A stretch of 64,000 nucleotides of DNA from Marinicella gelatinilytica (GCF_026410405.1 NZ_JAPMLN010000002.1:126056-190055); one strand, 5' to 3'; shown: positions 32,438 through 41,587, numbered from the stretch's first letter. Numbers and translations: made by a program. Notes: generated from the sequence alone by a model not told the origin.

Positions 32438-35400
32438 ATGATTCGCGGGTTACAATTTATTATTCTCTTTTTGACGGTTTTAACGGCTTTTGACAGCCAG
32501 GCTCAAAATCGTTTTTATCATGTCTATGTCGATACAGATAACAACACAGCCACCGGTTGTGATGTTAATTTACCCGCTTTTTCTACCGCCATTAACGGCG
32601 CTGAAGGTCGCATAAGTATCACCACTGACAGTAGCCAACCACCGGCCATTACCAGCACCCTCTACCACAATTGTTCCGGATTGGTCTTTGATGCCGGTAC
32701 CGCGATTAATCCGGCCGCTTTGGGTTTAAACGCCGGGCTCAATGGTGAAGACGTGTTTGAAGTGGGATTAAACCGTGCCACCATGAATGCCGGCGCTTCC
32801 CGGGCGGTGGTTATTTATTACGCCACCGAGTCAAACACGGCCTCTGATATTGTCCTCAGTAATGTTGATGGTAACCCCATTATTTTAGGTATGACTTTGC
32901 CGGTGCCTGCAATTGGTTTGATGGCGATAGTGATTTTACTAGTGCTGTTTTTAATCATTGCCAATCGCCACTTAAATCAAAAAATAACCCTGATGGTGGT
33001 GCTGATGGTGATTGCCACATCTGCCTGGGCAGTGGTGATTGTCGTGGATGGACAAACCGCCGACTGGAGTACTGTCAACCCCGCCAACACCGATCCAGTC
33101 AATGATACTTCATCACCGGGCAGTTATGCCGATTTGACCAACGTCTTCTTCACCTCCCACAATGATGATGTCTATTTTCGCATGGATGTGGTGGATGTGG
33201 AAAACCAGGCTCCGGTGGCTAATAACAGCAGTGGCAGTACTTTAGAAGATAATGCGGTGACATTAACAGTCTCTGGTTCTGATGCCGAAAGTGACCCATT
33301 AACCTTCGCTGTCAACAGTCCACCGTCTAACGGCACCTTGAGTGCCTTTACCGTAATCAACAGCACCACCTCGACTGTGGTTTACACGCCAAATGCAGAT
33401 TTTAACGGCAATGATTCTTTCACTTTTACCGCCAATGACGGCCAGGTTAATTCAGCACCGGCGAGTGCCAATGTGACCATCACAGCAGTTAATGACGCAC
33501 CCACCTTTACTTCCGGTGGCAATGTCACCCACCTGGAAACCGGCGGTCCCTATAGCCAGATTTGGGCAACGAATATTTCAGAGGGTGCGCCAAATGAAAC
33601 AGGCCAAACTTTATCCTTCACTATATTGAGTAATGATAACAGCGCACTGTTTAGCTCCCAACCTACCATTGATTCGTCGGGCACACTGAGTTTTGAAGCT
33701 GTGACAGATGTAAGTGGTTCAGCCAATTTAACCCTGAATTTATCCGACGACGGCGGTACCGCCAATGGGGGTGCGGACACTTCTGCCACCATGAATCTGA
33801 CCATCACCATTACGGATGTCAATGATCCACCTTCGTTTTCTGCAGGTCCTGATCAATCCAATAACGAAGACGCCGGTGCCACCACGGTGAATGGCTGGGC
33901 AACGGGTATTTCAGCCGGTCCGCCCGATGAAGCCGGCCAGACCCTGACCTTTAATATTACGGCCAATGATAATCCGTCTTTATTCTCTGCCGGCCCTTCG
34001 GTGGCCGCCAATGGCGATTTAAGTTACACACCGTCATCGGATGCCAACGGTGTGGCCAATATCACCTTAGAACTCATGGACGATGGCGGTACCGCCAATG
34101 GCGGCAATGACACCTCATCACCTCAGTCATTTATGATTACCGTTACAGCGGTGAATGATCCACCTGTTTTCACACTGGGTGCCAACCAGAACATTCTCGA
34201 GGATAGTGGCGCCCAAACAGTCAATGGCTGGGCCACCGGTATTGCCCCCGGACCCGCGGATGAAGCGTCTCAAACAGTCAGCTTTACCGTGACAAATAAC
34301 AATAATGCACTGTTTGTTGTACAGCCTGCTCTGGATGCTGCCGGTAATTTAAGTTACACACCGGCACCGGATGCCAGCGGTTTAGCCGTGGTGACCGTAA
34401 CCGCCTCAGACGATGGCGGCACAGCCAATGGCGGCCAGGATACATCCACACCGCAAAATTTCACCATCAACATCGCAGATGTCAATGATGCCCCTTCATT
34501 TACAAGCAGTGGCAATCCGCCCGCCACCAATGAAGACGGCGGTCCTGAATCATTGCCTTGGGCATCAGCCATTTCAGCTGGCCCTGCCAATGAATCGGGT
34601 CAGAACCTGACCTTTATGCTGACCCAAACCAGCATCGACCCCACCTTGTCATTTGTCGTGACCCCGTCAGTCAACAGCACCACCGGTCAGGTGGAATACA
34701 CCGCTGCTGCCAATGCTTTTGGCAGTGTCAGCTATGATGTGGTGTTAATGGATGATGGCGGCACCGCGAACGGCGGTGTAAATACCACCAGTCCGCCGGT
34801 TTCTCTAACCCTTACAGTGAATCCGATCAATGATGCGCCCGTGGTGACACCACCGGGTCCTTTTGCAGCCACCGCGCATATCCGAATAAGCATCCCAGAT
34901 GGTGCCAATGACTTACTGGCAGGCGCCACTGATGTGGAACCTGGTACCACACTGACCGTGCAAGGTTCCGGCACCATAACCACTGCCAACAATGGTATTG
35001 TTACAGTCAACACCGGCACCGGTGAATTTACCTACGACCCAGCCCCCGGATTTACTGGCTCAGATTCCTTTAACTATCAGGTCTGTGACGATGGCTTGCC
35101 ACTACCTTCAGCCTGTAGCGCTACGGCGACTGTAAATTTGAATGTCAGTGGCAATGTGGTCTGGTTTATTGATAACGCCGCCACAGCGGGTGGTGATGGA
35201 ACCTTACTGTCACCCTTTGACAACCTGGCCGATTTTAATGGATCAGCCATTCCGGCAGACGGTGATTATATTTATTTAGCCTCCGGTACTTACAATGAAG
35301 CCGGTATAACGCTGGCCAACAATCAAGTCTTATTCGGCCAAGGAACAACCAGTACTTTTGACAGCGTTGCGGGGATCACACCACCGGCCAACAGTGTCGC

Positions 35401-37579
35401 CAGACCCTCGCTGGGAGGCGTCAAGCCCCAGATTATCAGCTCTGCTGATGGTATCAGTTTAGCGCTCAACAACACCATTCGTGGGGTCGATATTGGCAAC
35501 ACCACAGGCTATGGAATCAGTGGCGGCACAGCCGGTAACCTGAACATTTCTGAAACCGGTATCAGCGGCAATGGCGGCGCAATCAACATAAGTACCAGTG
35601 CGGCTTTTGCCAACAATGTTCAATTAGATGAATTAAGCTCCAATAGCAACAGTTCATCGGCGCTTTCCCTCAACGGTGTCAGCGGCACCCTGGCAATTTC
35701 TGCCGCAACAGCCGGTATTACCAATGGATCCGCACTTCCTGCGATTGAAATAATTGGCGGTACATTAACCATGAGTTACCCGGGCAATATAAACAACACA
35801 GCCGGACGTTCAGTCAATATAACCTCAAACTCCGGTGGCACGGTCAGTTTTACAGGTGCCCTTGTTGACAGCGGTACAGGCATCAATCTGGCGAATAATG
35901 GCGGCCAAACAGTTAATTTTTCCAATATCGATTTAGACACCGCCGCCAACGCCGCATTCACAGCATCTAACGGTGGTACGCTCAATGTAACCGGCACCAA
36001 CACCATTGACACCACCACCGGTGTGGCTGTTGATTTGCAAAACGTTTCAATCGGTGTCTCGGGTATGACATTTAATCAGGTGAATGTCAATGGCGCCACG
36101 TCCGGCATTGTATTAGACACCATCACAGGTGCCGGTCAGTTCAGAATAACCGGCACCGGCACCACGGCAGGCAGTGGTGGCACCATTCAAAATAACAGCA
36201 CCAGTGGTTTTACGGCCATGAATACCAGTAACATTGATTTAAGAAACATGAATTTCACCAACAGTGCCAATGAATCGCCCGGTTGTTTGGCGGATGTGAG
36301 TGGCGTCACAGGTGTGTGTCATGCAGCCATTGAATTGGTGAATTCGAGTAACATCAACCTTGTTAATACAGTGATTGATGGCAATGGCGATGCCTCCGAT
36401 GAGCTGGGCATATTCGGTCAAAATGTAACCCATTTTGATATGGACGGCGTTACCGTTCAAAATGTCTCAGATGATCTCAATGAGCATGGTATCTATGTGG
36501 TCAATTTATCAGGCTCAGGTGCTCAACAAAGCCGGTGGCAAAACCTCACCGTTAACAACACCCTTGGTGACACCGCCGTGTTGGTGGTTCAAAACACTGG
36601 AACAGGCAGTTTAGTGATTGATGGCAACTCAACGCTATCGAATGCCCGTGAAGGTGGTTTTGAAGCCAGAACAACAACGGCTGCCGCCAACTTAACGGTC
36701 ACACTCGGTGATGCTTCAGCGGTTGGTGTTGGTGATACCTTACTAATCGAAAACACCAACACCGGGGCGCTGTTTGTAGCCAACAACGGAACCATAACAG
36801 CCAATGTTAGAAACAGCCTATTACAACCGGGCGCCGGTGTGGCCTCCATTTCAAGACCGGACTCCGGCACCAATGGCCTGATGTTTGTGGGTATTTCAGC
36901 TCAGTCCGTTGGTACCACGGCCCTGGCCACATTAAATGCAACCGGCAATGACAATACCCAGGACGATGGTGGCTCAAACGGTACCGGTAAATCAAACAAT
37001 GCTCTAAGCGGATCAAGAAACATCAGCGGTCTTATCAATGACAATATAATCGTATCAAATGATGAATATGTCCGTGGCTTCTTCTCTAACTTTACCGGTG
37101 TCGGTAACTTAGCCGCCAACACCATCACCATTGACAATAACACTATAAACATGACTGGTTCCGGTGGCAATGAAACCATTGTGGGTGTTGAGTACCGGGC
37201 TTCTAACAGTAACGGAGAACTGTCAGTCACCACCACCAATAACACCATTTTTTCTGCCGGTGATAACGGCTTTTCGGGTGGCATATTTGCTCTGACCGGC
37301 AATACGGGAACGGGACACAATAATGTTCTTTGTACAGATATTATTGGCAACGATGCCTCGGCACCTAATGCCATTGGGGTCGATGGCGAAGATTATGGCT
37401 TTGTGTCATTTACTGGCACTGTCTTTCAACTTGAAAACCCCATTGCTGGCGCCTTATCTGAAGCCCAGGTTGATAACCATATCATTACAAATGATGCAGG
37501 CACCAGCCTGGCCACTGATGTCAATGTCTTTAATGTCGGTGGTGCTTTCACAGGAGTGACCAGTAATTGTCCACAATAA
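32438..37579 (+). CDS. Giant cadherin-like/beta-helix surface protein
   Basis: A 1713-residue exported protein. Order: signal peptide (1-23); a small domain (24-150); a hydrophobic segment 157-176 preceded by VPAIGL and followed by NRH, like an IPTL-type sorting tail; a second hydrophobic stretch 184-203 resembling a signal peptide; a cadherin-like domain (about 258-355) with TPNADFNGNDSFTFTANDG; four repeats of about 107 residues, each ending in DDGGTANGG; another tandem-95-like unit; then from about 905 a right-handed beta-helix rich in Asn, Gly and Thr. No autotransporter barrel or known C-terminal sorting signal was seen. ATG 32438 has a GGAG site. Adhesion or matrix function is inferred. 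Confidence 0.75.
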   Translation: MIRGLQFIILFLTVLTAFDSQAQNRFYHVYVDTDNNTATGCDVNLPAFSTAINGAEGRISITTDSSQPPAITSTLYHNCSGLVFDAGTAINPAALGLNAGLNGEDVFEVGLNRATMNAGASRAVVIYYATESNTASDIVLSNVDGNPIILGMTLPVPAIGLMAIVILLVLFLIIANRHLNQKITLMVVLMVIATSAWAVVIVVDGQTADWSTVNPANTDPVNDTSSPGSYADLTNVFFTSHNDDVYFRMDVVDVENQAPVANNSSGSTLEDNAVTLTVSGSDAESDPLTFAVNSPPSNGTLSAFTVINSTTSTVVYTPNADFNGNDSFTFTANDGQVNSAPASANVTITAVNDAPTFTSGGNVTHLETGGPYSQIWATNISEGAPNETGQTLSFTILSNDNSALFSSQPTIDSSGTLSFEAVTDVSGSANLTLNLSDDGGTANGGADTSATMNLTITITDVNDPPSFSAGPDQSNNEDAGATTVNGWATGISAGPPDEAGQTLTFNITANDNPSLFSAGPSVAANGDLSYTPSSDANGVANITLELMDDGGTANGGNDTSSPQSFMITVTAVNDPPVFTLGANQNILEDSGAQTVNGWATGIAPGPADEASQTVSFTVTNNNNALFVVQPALDAAGNLSYTPAPDASGLAVVTVTASDDGGTANGGQDTSTPQNFTINIADVNDAPSFTSSGNPPATNEDGGPESLPWASAISAGPANESGQNLTFMLTQTSIDPTLSFVVTPSVNSTTGQVEYTAAANAFGSVSYDVVLMDDGGTANGGVNTTSPPVSLTLTVNPINDAPVVTPPGPFAATAHIRISIPDGANDLLAGATDVEPGTTLTVQGSGTITTANNGIVTVNTGTGEFTYDPAPGFTGSDSFNYQVCDDGLPLPSACSATATVNLNVSGNVVWFIDNAATAGGDGTLLSPFDNLADFNGSAIPADGDYIYLASGTYNEAGITLANNQVLFGQGTTSTFDSVAGITPPANSVARPSLGGVKPQIISSADGISLALNNTIRGVDIGNTTGYGISGGTAGNLNISETGISGNGGAINISTSAAFANNVQLDELSSNSNSSSALSLNGVSGTLAISAATAGITNGSALPAIEIIGGTLTMSYPGNINNTAGRSVNITSNSGGTVSFTGALVDSGTGINLANNGGQTVNFSNIDLDTAANAAFTASNGGTLNVTGTNTIDTTTGVAVDLQNVSIGVSGMTFNQVNVNGATSGIVLDTITGAGQFRITGTGTTAGSGGTIQNNSTSGFTAMNTSNIDLRNMNFTNSANESPGCLADVSGVTGVCHAAIELVNSSNINLVNTVIDGNGDASDELGIFGQNVTHFDMDGVTVQNVSDDLNEHGIYVVNLSGSGAQQSRWQNLTVNNTLGDTAVLVVQNTGTGSLVIDGNSTLSNAREGGFEARTTTAAANLTVTLGDASAVGVGDTLLIENTNTGALFVANNGTITANVRNSLLQPGAGVASISRPDSGTNGLMFVGISAQSVGTTALATLNATGNDNTQDDGGSNGTGKSNNALSGSRNISGLINDNIIVSNDEYVRGFFSNFTGVGNLAANTITIDNNTINMTGSGGNETIVGVEYRASNSNGELSVTTTNNTIFSAGDNGFSGGIFALTGNTGTGHNNVLCTDIIGNDASAPNAIGVDGEDYGFVSFTGTVFQLENPIAGALSEAQVDNHIITNDAGTSLATDVNVFNVGGAFTGVTSNCPQ

Positions 37580-37603
37580 ACTGTCAATTCAATATGAATA
37601 AAA

Positions 37604-37634
37604 TAACCACTGTCAATCAGGTTGGCAGTGGTTA
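37604..37634. terminator. Stem-loop after the giant surface-protein gene
   Basis: TAACCACTG..CAA and TTG.CAGTGGTTA pair over 12 bp with one mismatch, 25 bp after the stop codon. No T-run follows, so it may be a weak terminator or a processing site before the tail-collar genes. Confidence 0.4.
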
Positions 37635-37709
37635 AGGTGAAAGTTTTGAGCTCAGTTCTAAATTTAAAAAATATTTATTTAACAATCTATCTTATAAAGG
37701 GGGTGTTAT

Positions 37710-38225
37710 ATGTCTGAACCATTTTTAGCAGAAATCAGAATCGTTGGTTTTAATTTTGCGCCCAGAGGCTGGGCTTTTTGTGATGGCCAAATATTACCCA
37801 TCAACCAAAACCAATCTTTATATTCCTTACTGGGTACCACCTACGGGGGCGATGGCAGAACATCATTTGCCTTACCTGATGTGCGGGGACGCGTGCCGAT
37901 CCATGCCGGTCAAAGTGACGGTGGAACCAATCACACACTGGGGCAGAAAACCGGCGAAGAAACACATACTTTGTCAACGTCTGAAATCCCGCAGCACCAA
38001 CACCCTGTTAACGGCACCAGCAATACAGCCAGTGAAGCCACACCCACCAATACACTGTTACCGGCAGCCAATAATGGCAAGCCTTATAATACAACAGGAA
38101 CGGCAGCCATGGGAGAGAACACGGTAGCCAATGTGGGGGGTGGTCAGGCGCATAATAATATGCAACCTTTTTTGGTAATGAATTATTGCATTGCCCTACA
38201 AGGTTTATTCCCATCACGAAATTAG
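37710..38225 (+). CDS. Tail-collar domain protein, copy 1
   Basis: A 171-residue protein of the Phage_Tail_Collar (MdpB-like) family. Hallmarks are the start MSEPFLAEIRIVGFNFAPRG, WAFCDGQILPINQNQSLYSL, GTTYGGDGRTSFALPDVRGR and the C-terminal AHNNMQPFLVMNYCIALQG. The middle (95-150) is variable and Asn/Thr/Ala-rich. In phages the fold forms tail-fibre tips; outside phages the MSEPF group is widespread and its role is not established. The gene has a strong AAGGGGG site and is the first of three tandem paralogs, with no phage structural gene nearby. Confidence 0.85.
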   Translation: MSEPFLAEIRIVGFNFAPRGWAFCDGQILPINQNQSLYSLLGTTYGGDGRTSFALPDVRGRVPIHAGQSDGGTNHTLGQKTGEETHTLSTSEIPQHQHPVNGTSNTASEATPTNTLLPAANNGKPYNTTGTAAMGENTVANVGGGQAHNNMQPFLVMNYCIALQGLFPSRN

Positions 38226-38235
38226 GAGAAAAATT

Positions 38236-38760
38236 ATGTCAGAACCATTTGTCGGCGAAGTACGCATGTTTGCAGGAAACTTTGCACCAAGAGGCTGGGC
38301 TTTTTGTGATGGGCAATTATTAGCCGTATCACAAAATGATGCTTTATTCAGCCTATTAGGAACCATTTACGGCGGTGATGGGCAAACCACTTTTGGATTA
38401 CCCGATATGCGTGGCCGATTAGCCATGCATGCTGGCGACGGACCGGGTTTGAGTCCTCGACGCTTAGGGTCGAAATCGGGCAGCGAAAAAGAAACCCTCA
38501 CGGTAAATCAAATGCCCAACCATCGGCATGAACTGTTAGCGGCCAATACCCCAGGCTCTTCAGCCACACCCACAGGTCATTTAGCCAGAGACACTGCAGG
38601 TTCAAACCTCTATGTTCAAGCGCTTTCGGCTAACAACACAACACTGAATAACAACGCAACAAACAACGTAGGCGAATCAAGAAGCCACAACAATCTCATG
38701 CCGTTTTTGTGCGTTCATTACATCATTGCCTTGGTCGGTATTTACCCATCCAGGCATTAA
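38236..38760 (+). CDS. Tail-collar domain protein, copy 2
   Basis: A 174-residue paralog of the gene just upstream, beginning MSEPFVGEVRMFAGNFAPRG at 38236 behind an AGGAG site, which decides the start over a longer frame. It has GTIYGGDGQTTFGLPDMRGR and ends SHNNLMPFLCVHYIIALVGIYPSRH. Gaps of 10-11 bp on both sides indicate one transcript. The variable middle (residues 95-150) differs strongly from copies 1 and 3, as if the three display different surfaces on a common scaffold. Confidence 0.85.
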   Translation: MSEPFVGEVRMFAGNFAPRGWAFCDGQLLAVSQNDALFSLLGTIYGGDGQTTFGLPDMRGRLAMHAGDGPGLSPRRLGSKSGSEKETLTVNQMPNHRHELLAANTPGSSATPTGHLARDTAGSNLYVQALSANNTTLNNNATNNVGESRSHNNLMPFLCVHYIIALVGIYPSRH

Positions 38761-38771
38761 GGAGAATTATT

Positions 38772-39311
38772 ATGTCAGAACCATTTATCGCAGAAATCAG
38801 AATTTTCGCAGGTAATTTTGCCCCAAGAGGCTGGGCCTTTTGCAATGGCCAGTTATTACCGGTATCTCAAAATACAGCGCTTTTTTCCTTGATTGGCACC
38901 ACCTACGGTGGCGACGGAAGAACAACCACGGCACTCCCTAATCTGGAAGGCAGAGCAGCCATGCATCCTGGTCGGGGACCGGGCTTAACAGACCGAAGAC
39001 TGGGAGAACGTGGTGGCACAGAAACTGTCACCTTAACCGAAGCGCAAATCCCCTCACATCAACACAGCATAATAGCTGATGCCAATGCAGGAGGCATTTC
39101 AGGAGGCGGTGCCAATACACCTGATCCGGCTGGTCACTATATGGCCAGCACATCAGCCAGTGGCCAGTTCTACGCAGACGGATCATCTAATCTCAGCCCA
39201 ATGAACCCCACCAGTAACACTGGCGGATCACAAGCCCATAACAATTTACAGCCCTTAATCGTGATTAATTTCATTATCGCATTGGTGGGCCTGTATCCTT
39301 CCAGGAGCTAA
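38772..39311 (+). CDS. Tail-collar domain protein, copy 3
   Basis: A 179-residue paralog starting MSEPFIAEIRIFAGNFAPRG at 38772 (GGAG site 8 nt upstream). It contains GTTYGGDGRTTTALPNLEGR and ends AHNNLQPLIVINFIIALVGLYPSRS. The variable middle is Gly/Ser/Ala-rich (GGISGGGANTPDPAGHYMAS). It is followed after 2 bp by the Tat-like DUF6916 gene. None of the three copies has a signal peptide, so export, if any, would need a dedicated route. Confidence 0.85.
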   Translation: MSEPFIAEIRIFAGNFAPRGWAFCNGQLLPVSQNTALFSLIGTTYGGDGRTTTALPNLEGRAAMHPGRGPGLTDRRLGERGGTETVTLTEAQIPSHQHSIIADANAGGISGGGANTPDPAGHYMASTSASGQFYADGSSNLSPMNPTSNTGGSQAHNNLQPLIVINFIIALVGLYPSRS

Positions 39312-39313
39312 TT

Positions 39314-39670
39314 ATGAACAGAAGACTATTTGCAAAAACAATCCTTGGCGGCTTGGGCGCATCTGTGCTGACCAGCCCGGTGATGGTTCATTCCTCTTCA
39401 ATTAAAACAAGTTCAATCAATTTTGAAGCTGGACACAGCATGCAAACAGATGATGGACTTAAAATGACCTTAAGTGGCCACCAATTGCCCACAAAAAATA
39501 AGGACCATCAACAGTTTGTGCTTACTTTCGACGTTCATAATCCGGATGGTCATTTACAAGAAAAAATTTACCATTTGACTGATCACAAGGGTATTAAGCA
39601 CGAGATTTTTATGACACCTGTTAATAAAAATCAACTACAGGCGGTCTTTAACCGGAGAACGCATGCCTGA
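39314..39670 (+). CDS. DUF6916-like protein with a Tat-like signal
   Basis: A 118-residue protein. It starts MNRRLFAKTILGGLGASVL, with twin arginines and a hydrophobic stretch like a Tat signal. The rest resembles DUF6916 proteins: an N-terminal strand (HSMQTDDGLKMTLSGHQ) and the C-terminal IFMTPVNKNQLQAVFNRR, matching the family's ELFLVPI...YEAVF end. DUF6916 genes are often found beside MSEPF tail-collar genes. The function is unknown. It is 2 bp from tail-collar copy 3 and overlaps the GNAT gene by 8 bp, so all are translationally linked. Confidence 0.7.
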   Translation: MNRRLFAKTILGGLGASVLTSPVMVHSSSIKTSSINFEAGHSMQTDDGLKMTLSGHQLPTKNKDHQQFVLTFDVHNPDGHLQEKIYHLTDHKGIKHEIFMTPVNKNQLQAVFNRRTHA

Positions 39671-40199
39671 AAATTGGTTGAACCAAAAGTCGTTCAAATT
39701 TATACCGAAAAGTGTTTTATTCAAAGCCATATCTAATAAGGATATGGCTTTTCTTTCTGAGTTGTATCGCAGCACTAGATGGCAAGAGGTGCTTCAAGCT
39801 CCGTGGAATGATGAACAACGCATCGAATTTCTAGACCAACAGTTTACCGCGCAACATGAACACTACAACAGCCACTACCCTAAAGCTGAAAAATTACTGA
39901 TTCTAAAAGACAAAAAACCCATTGGGCGGATTTATATTGACCGTGATGAAAACTCAATATGTTTGATTGATGTGGCATTACTCACACAACATCGCGGCAG
40001 CGGACTTGGTACTAAACTGCTTAAAGAGTTATTAATAGAAGCTCAGGCAACAAAGAAGAAAATAGTCATCCATGTGGAGAACTTCAATCCGGCCTACCAA
40101 TGGTACCTGAAACATGGTTTCCAACAGGTGGAAGACAAAGGTGTATACCAATATATGGAATGGTACCCAAAATCAGCGAAAAAGAACCAATCCGGTTAA
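39663..40199 (+). CDS. GNAT acetyltransferase of the tail-collar cluster
   Basis: A 178-residue GNAT protein. The acetyl-CoA-binding motif A is ALLTQHRGSGLGTKLLKEL (about residues 105-123), followed by KIVIHVENFNPAYQWYLKHGF. The N-terminal part DMAFLSELYRSTRWQEVLQAPW is typical of the acetyltransferases encoded with MSEPF proteins. It overlaps the DUF6916 gene by 8 bp, so coupled translation is likely. Acetylation of the tail-collar or DUF6916 proteins is possible, but no substrate is known. Not similar to the TacT-like toxin at 15 kb beyond the fold. Confidence 0.8.
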   Translation: MPENWLNQKSFKFIPKSVLFKAISNKDMAFLSELYRSTRWQEVLQAPWNDEQRIEFLDQQFTAQHEHYNSHYPKAEKLLILKDKKPIGRIYIDRDENSICLIDVALLTQHRGSGLGTKLLKELLIEAQATKKKIVIHVENFNPAYQWYLKHGFQQVEDKGVYQYMEWYPKSAKKNQSG

Positions 40200-40205
40200 T
40201 CTCTT

Positions 40206-40499
40206 TTAAGTAAAAACAGCCTCATAGTGCACACCTTTATCGTCGCCAAAAACCGGCACTAAAAACAGTTCAAATTCCCCCATCTTTGAATGAGAAACCT
40301 GATAAACACCTTGCTCAAACACCTGTTTTTCATCACATGAAAACACCACTGAAAATTGTTCATTCTGCGATTTATTCTGAGGCTGAAGCCCGGCTTTAAC
40401 TTCTTCTATACGACACGATACGGGTTGATCCTGTACAAAAGTAATCCCAAATTCATCCCCACTGTATTGCTCAAATTGTTTTTTATTCGGTAAAGTCAT
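40206..40499 (-). CDS. DUF6916 protein, convergent copy
   Basis: A 97-residue cytosolic protein (no signal) with the full DUF6916 pattern: FEQYSGDEFGITF, VSCRIEEVKAGLQ, FSVVFSCDEK, then FEQGVYQVSHSKMGEFELFLVPV and HYEAVF at the end. It converges on the GNAT gene with 6 bp between stops. Two DUF6916 proteins at one locus, one exported and one not, suggest different compartments for the same kind of interaction. Function unknown. Confidence 0.75.
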   Translation of the reverse strand: MTLPNKKQFEQYSGDEFGITFVQDQPVSCRIEEVKAGLQPQNKSQNEQFSVVFSCDEKQVFEQGVYQVSHSKMGEFELFLVPVFGDDKGVHYEAVFT

Positions 40500-40702
40500 A
40501 GTTATCAGTTCTTAAACCCCCTATTATAGCGTACTCACTTGCTACAGACATTAGAGTAGAAAAAACTCGCCCATGGGAGAACTCTCAGTTTTGAAAATAA
40601 TAACAACTAAAATTCTATGAATTATAACCATATTTTGCTATGATTATATTTGGGGATAATCTTATAAATGGATATACAAAACAGTAACTTAGAGGAAATA
40701 TT

Positions 40703-41248
40703 ATGAAAACTAAATTATTTAAAGGGCTCTGCCTGACACTGCTCTCAGGGTATGCTTTAGCCGACGTGAACATAAACGCCCAATTATGTAACCAGTCAAA
40801 GAAGCCTGTTGAATTTCACTTTTTTAATCATAATGATATTGCCAGCGGCGGGATTGCACTTGCCACAAAATCTGTGCAGGCTTGTTCCTGTGTAAACATT
40901 ACCACACACACGGACTTATGGCACAACATGCCCATTGCCAGAATCAACCAGTTGGTTTATCGCGATGTTGGTAGTGTTTCGGGCACCAGCATTGAGGTTT
41001 GTCTGGATGCCAAGGGTAAATTTGAAGGCTATATCGAAGGCGGCGTCAAAACTTGCGCCAAAGCTAAAAAGGAAACTTCTTATTTGCCTGCGCCTGAACT
41101 CACCCGCGCCCAGGGTGATTTGAAAATTCTTGAAAGTCATTTGTACGCTGAATCAACCGACTGTCAATCAAAAGACTGGACCGGTGGTTGTGTAAAATAT
41201 GACGCTAATTACAATTTCACAGATGGCGCTGCTTGTCACGGAAATTAA
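40703..41248 (+). CDS. Exported Cys-rich protein, unrecognised
   Basis: A 181-residue protein with a clear signal peptide (MKTKLFKGLCLTLLSGYALA). The mature part contains nine Cys residues, including C-S-C (ACSCVNITTH), and ends DGAACHGN. The N-terminal half (INAQLCNQSKKPVEFHFFN) suggests a beta-sandwich. I do not recognise the family. The gene has an AGGAAA site, stands alone and is followed by a strong intrinsic terminator. Likely periplasmic or secreted with disulfides. Confidence 0.65.
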   Translation: MKTKLFKGLCLTLLSGYALADVNINAQLCNQSKKPVEFHFFNHNDIASGGIALATKSVQACSCVNITTHTDLWHNMPIARINQLVYRDVGSVSGTSIEVCLDAKGKFEGYIEGGVKTCAKAKKETSYLPAPELTRAQGDLKILESHLYAESTDCQSKDWTGGCVKYDANYNFTDGAACHGN

Positions 41249-41263
41249 AGCTGTCATCAAAGA

Positions 41264-41312
41264 ACGACTTACCCGTCCGGGCAATGCGCGCTGACAGGTA
41301 AGTCGTTTTTTA
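41264..41312 (+). terminator. Rho-independent terminator
   Basis: ACGACTTACC (41264-41273) and GGTAAGTCGT (41297-41306) form a perfect 10-bp stem followed directly by a T-run (41306-41311). It lies 15 bp after the Cys-rich protein gene. The 23-nt loop is unusually long. Confidence 0.85.
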
Positions 41313-41452
41313 TTTCAAACAATTATCTACAATCGTTGATTACAAAAAAATTTAAACTTCGTTATTAGGGATCTCTCCTCGTTCCAGGTCGCATACCCTA
41401 ACCACTTTAATGCCACTTCAACGGAGAACGAATAAAGCTGTGTTCGTTGCCA

Positions 41453-41587
41453 AACGCCAGATCTGACAATAAAGAGCATATGCTCAGCGACCAGGAGAAG
41501 ATAATTCAAAAAGCCAAAGACACCGAAAAATTAATTCACCAAGACGATAAAAAACACCGTCAGGCGCTTGAAGGTCAAGGCGGTTAA
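41453..41587 (+). pseudogene. Fragment of the small lipoprotein gene at 46129
   Basis: These 135 bp encode NARSDNKEHMLSDQEK, IIQKAKDTEKLIHQ, and an end KHRQALEGQGG, matching the last 44 residues of the lipoprotein at 46129-46344 at both protein and DNA level. The part encoding the signal peptide is missing: upstream sequence is unrelated. A 9-bp inverted repeat (CCTCGTTCC at 41377, GGAACGAGG at 41650) flanks the region. It is a truncated duplicate, apparently not expressed. Confidence 0.8.

Noticed and set aside
37710-39311. Prophage tail region
   Set aside because: No capsid, sheath, tape-measure, lysis or integrase genes are present, and the MSEPF family is common outside phages.
40600-40700. 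Promoter for the Cys-rich exported protein
   Set aside because: Several AT-rich -10-like hexamers exist but none has a -35 at 16-18 bp.
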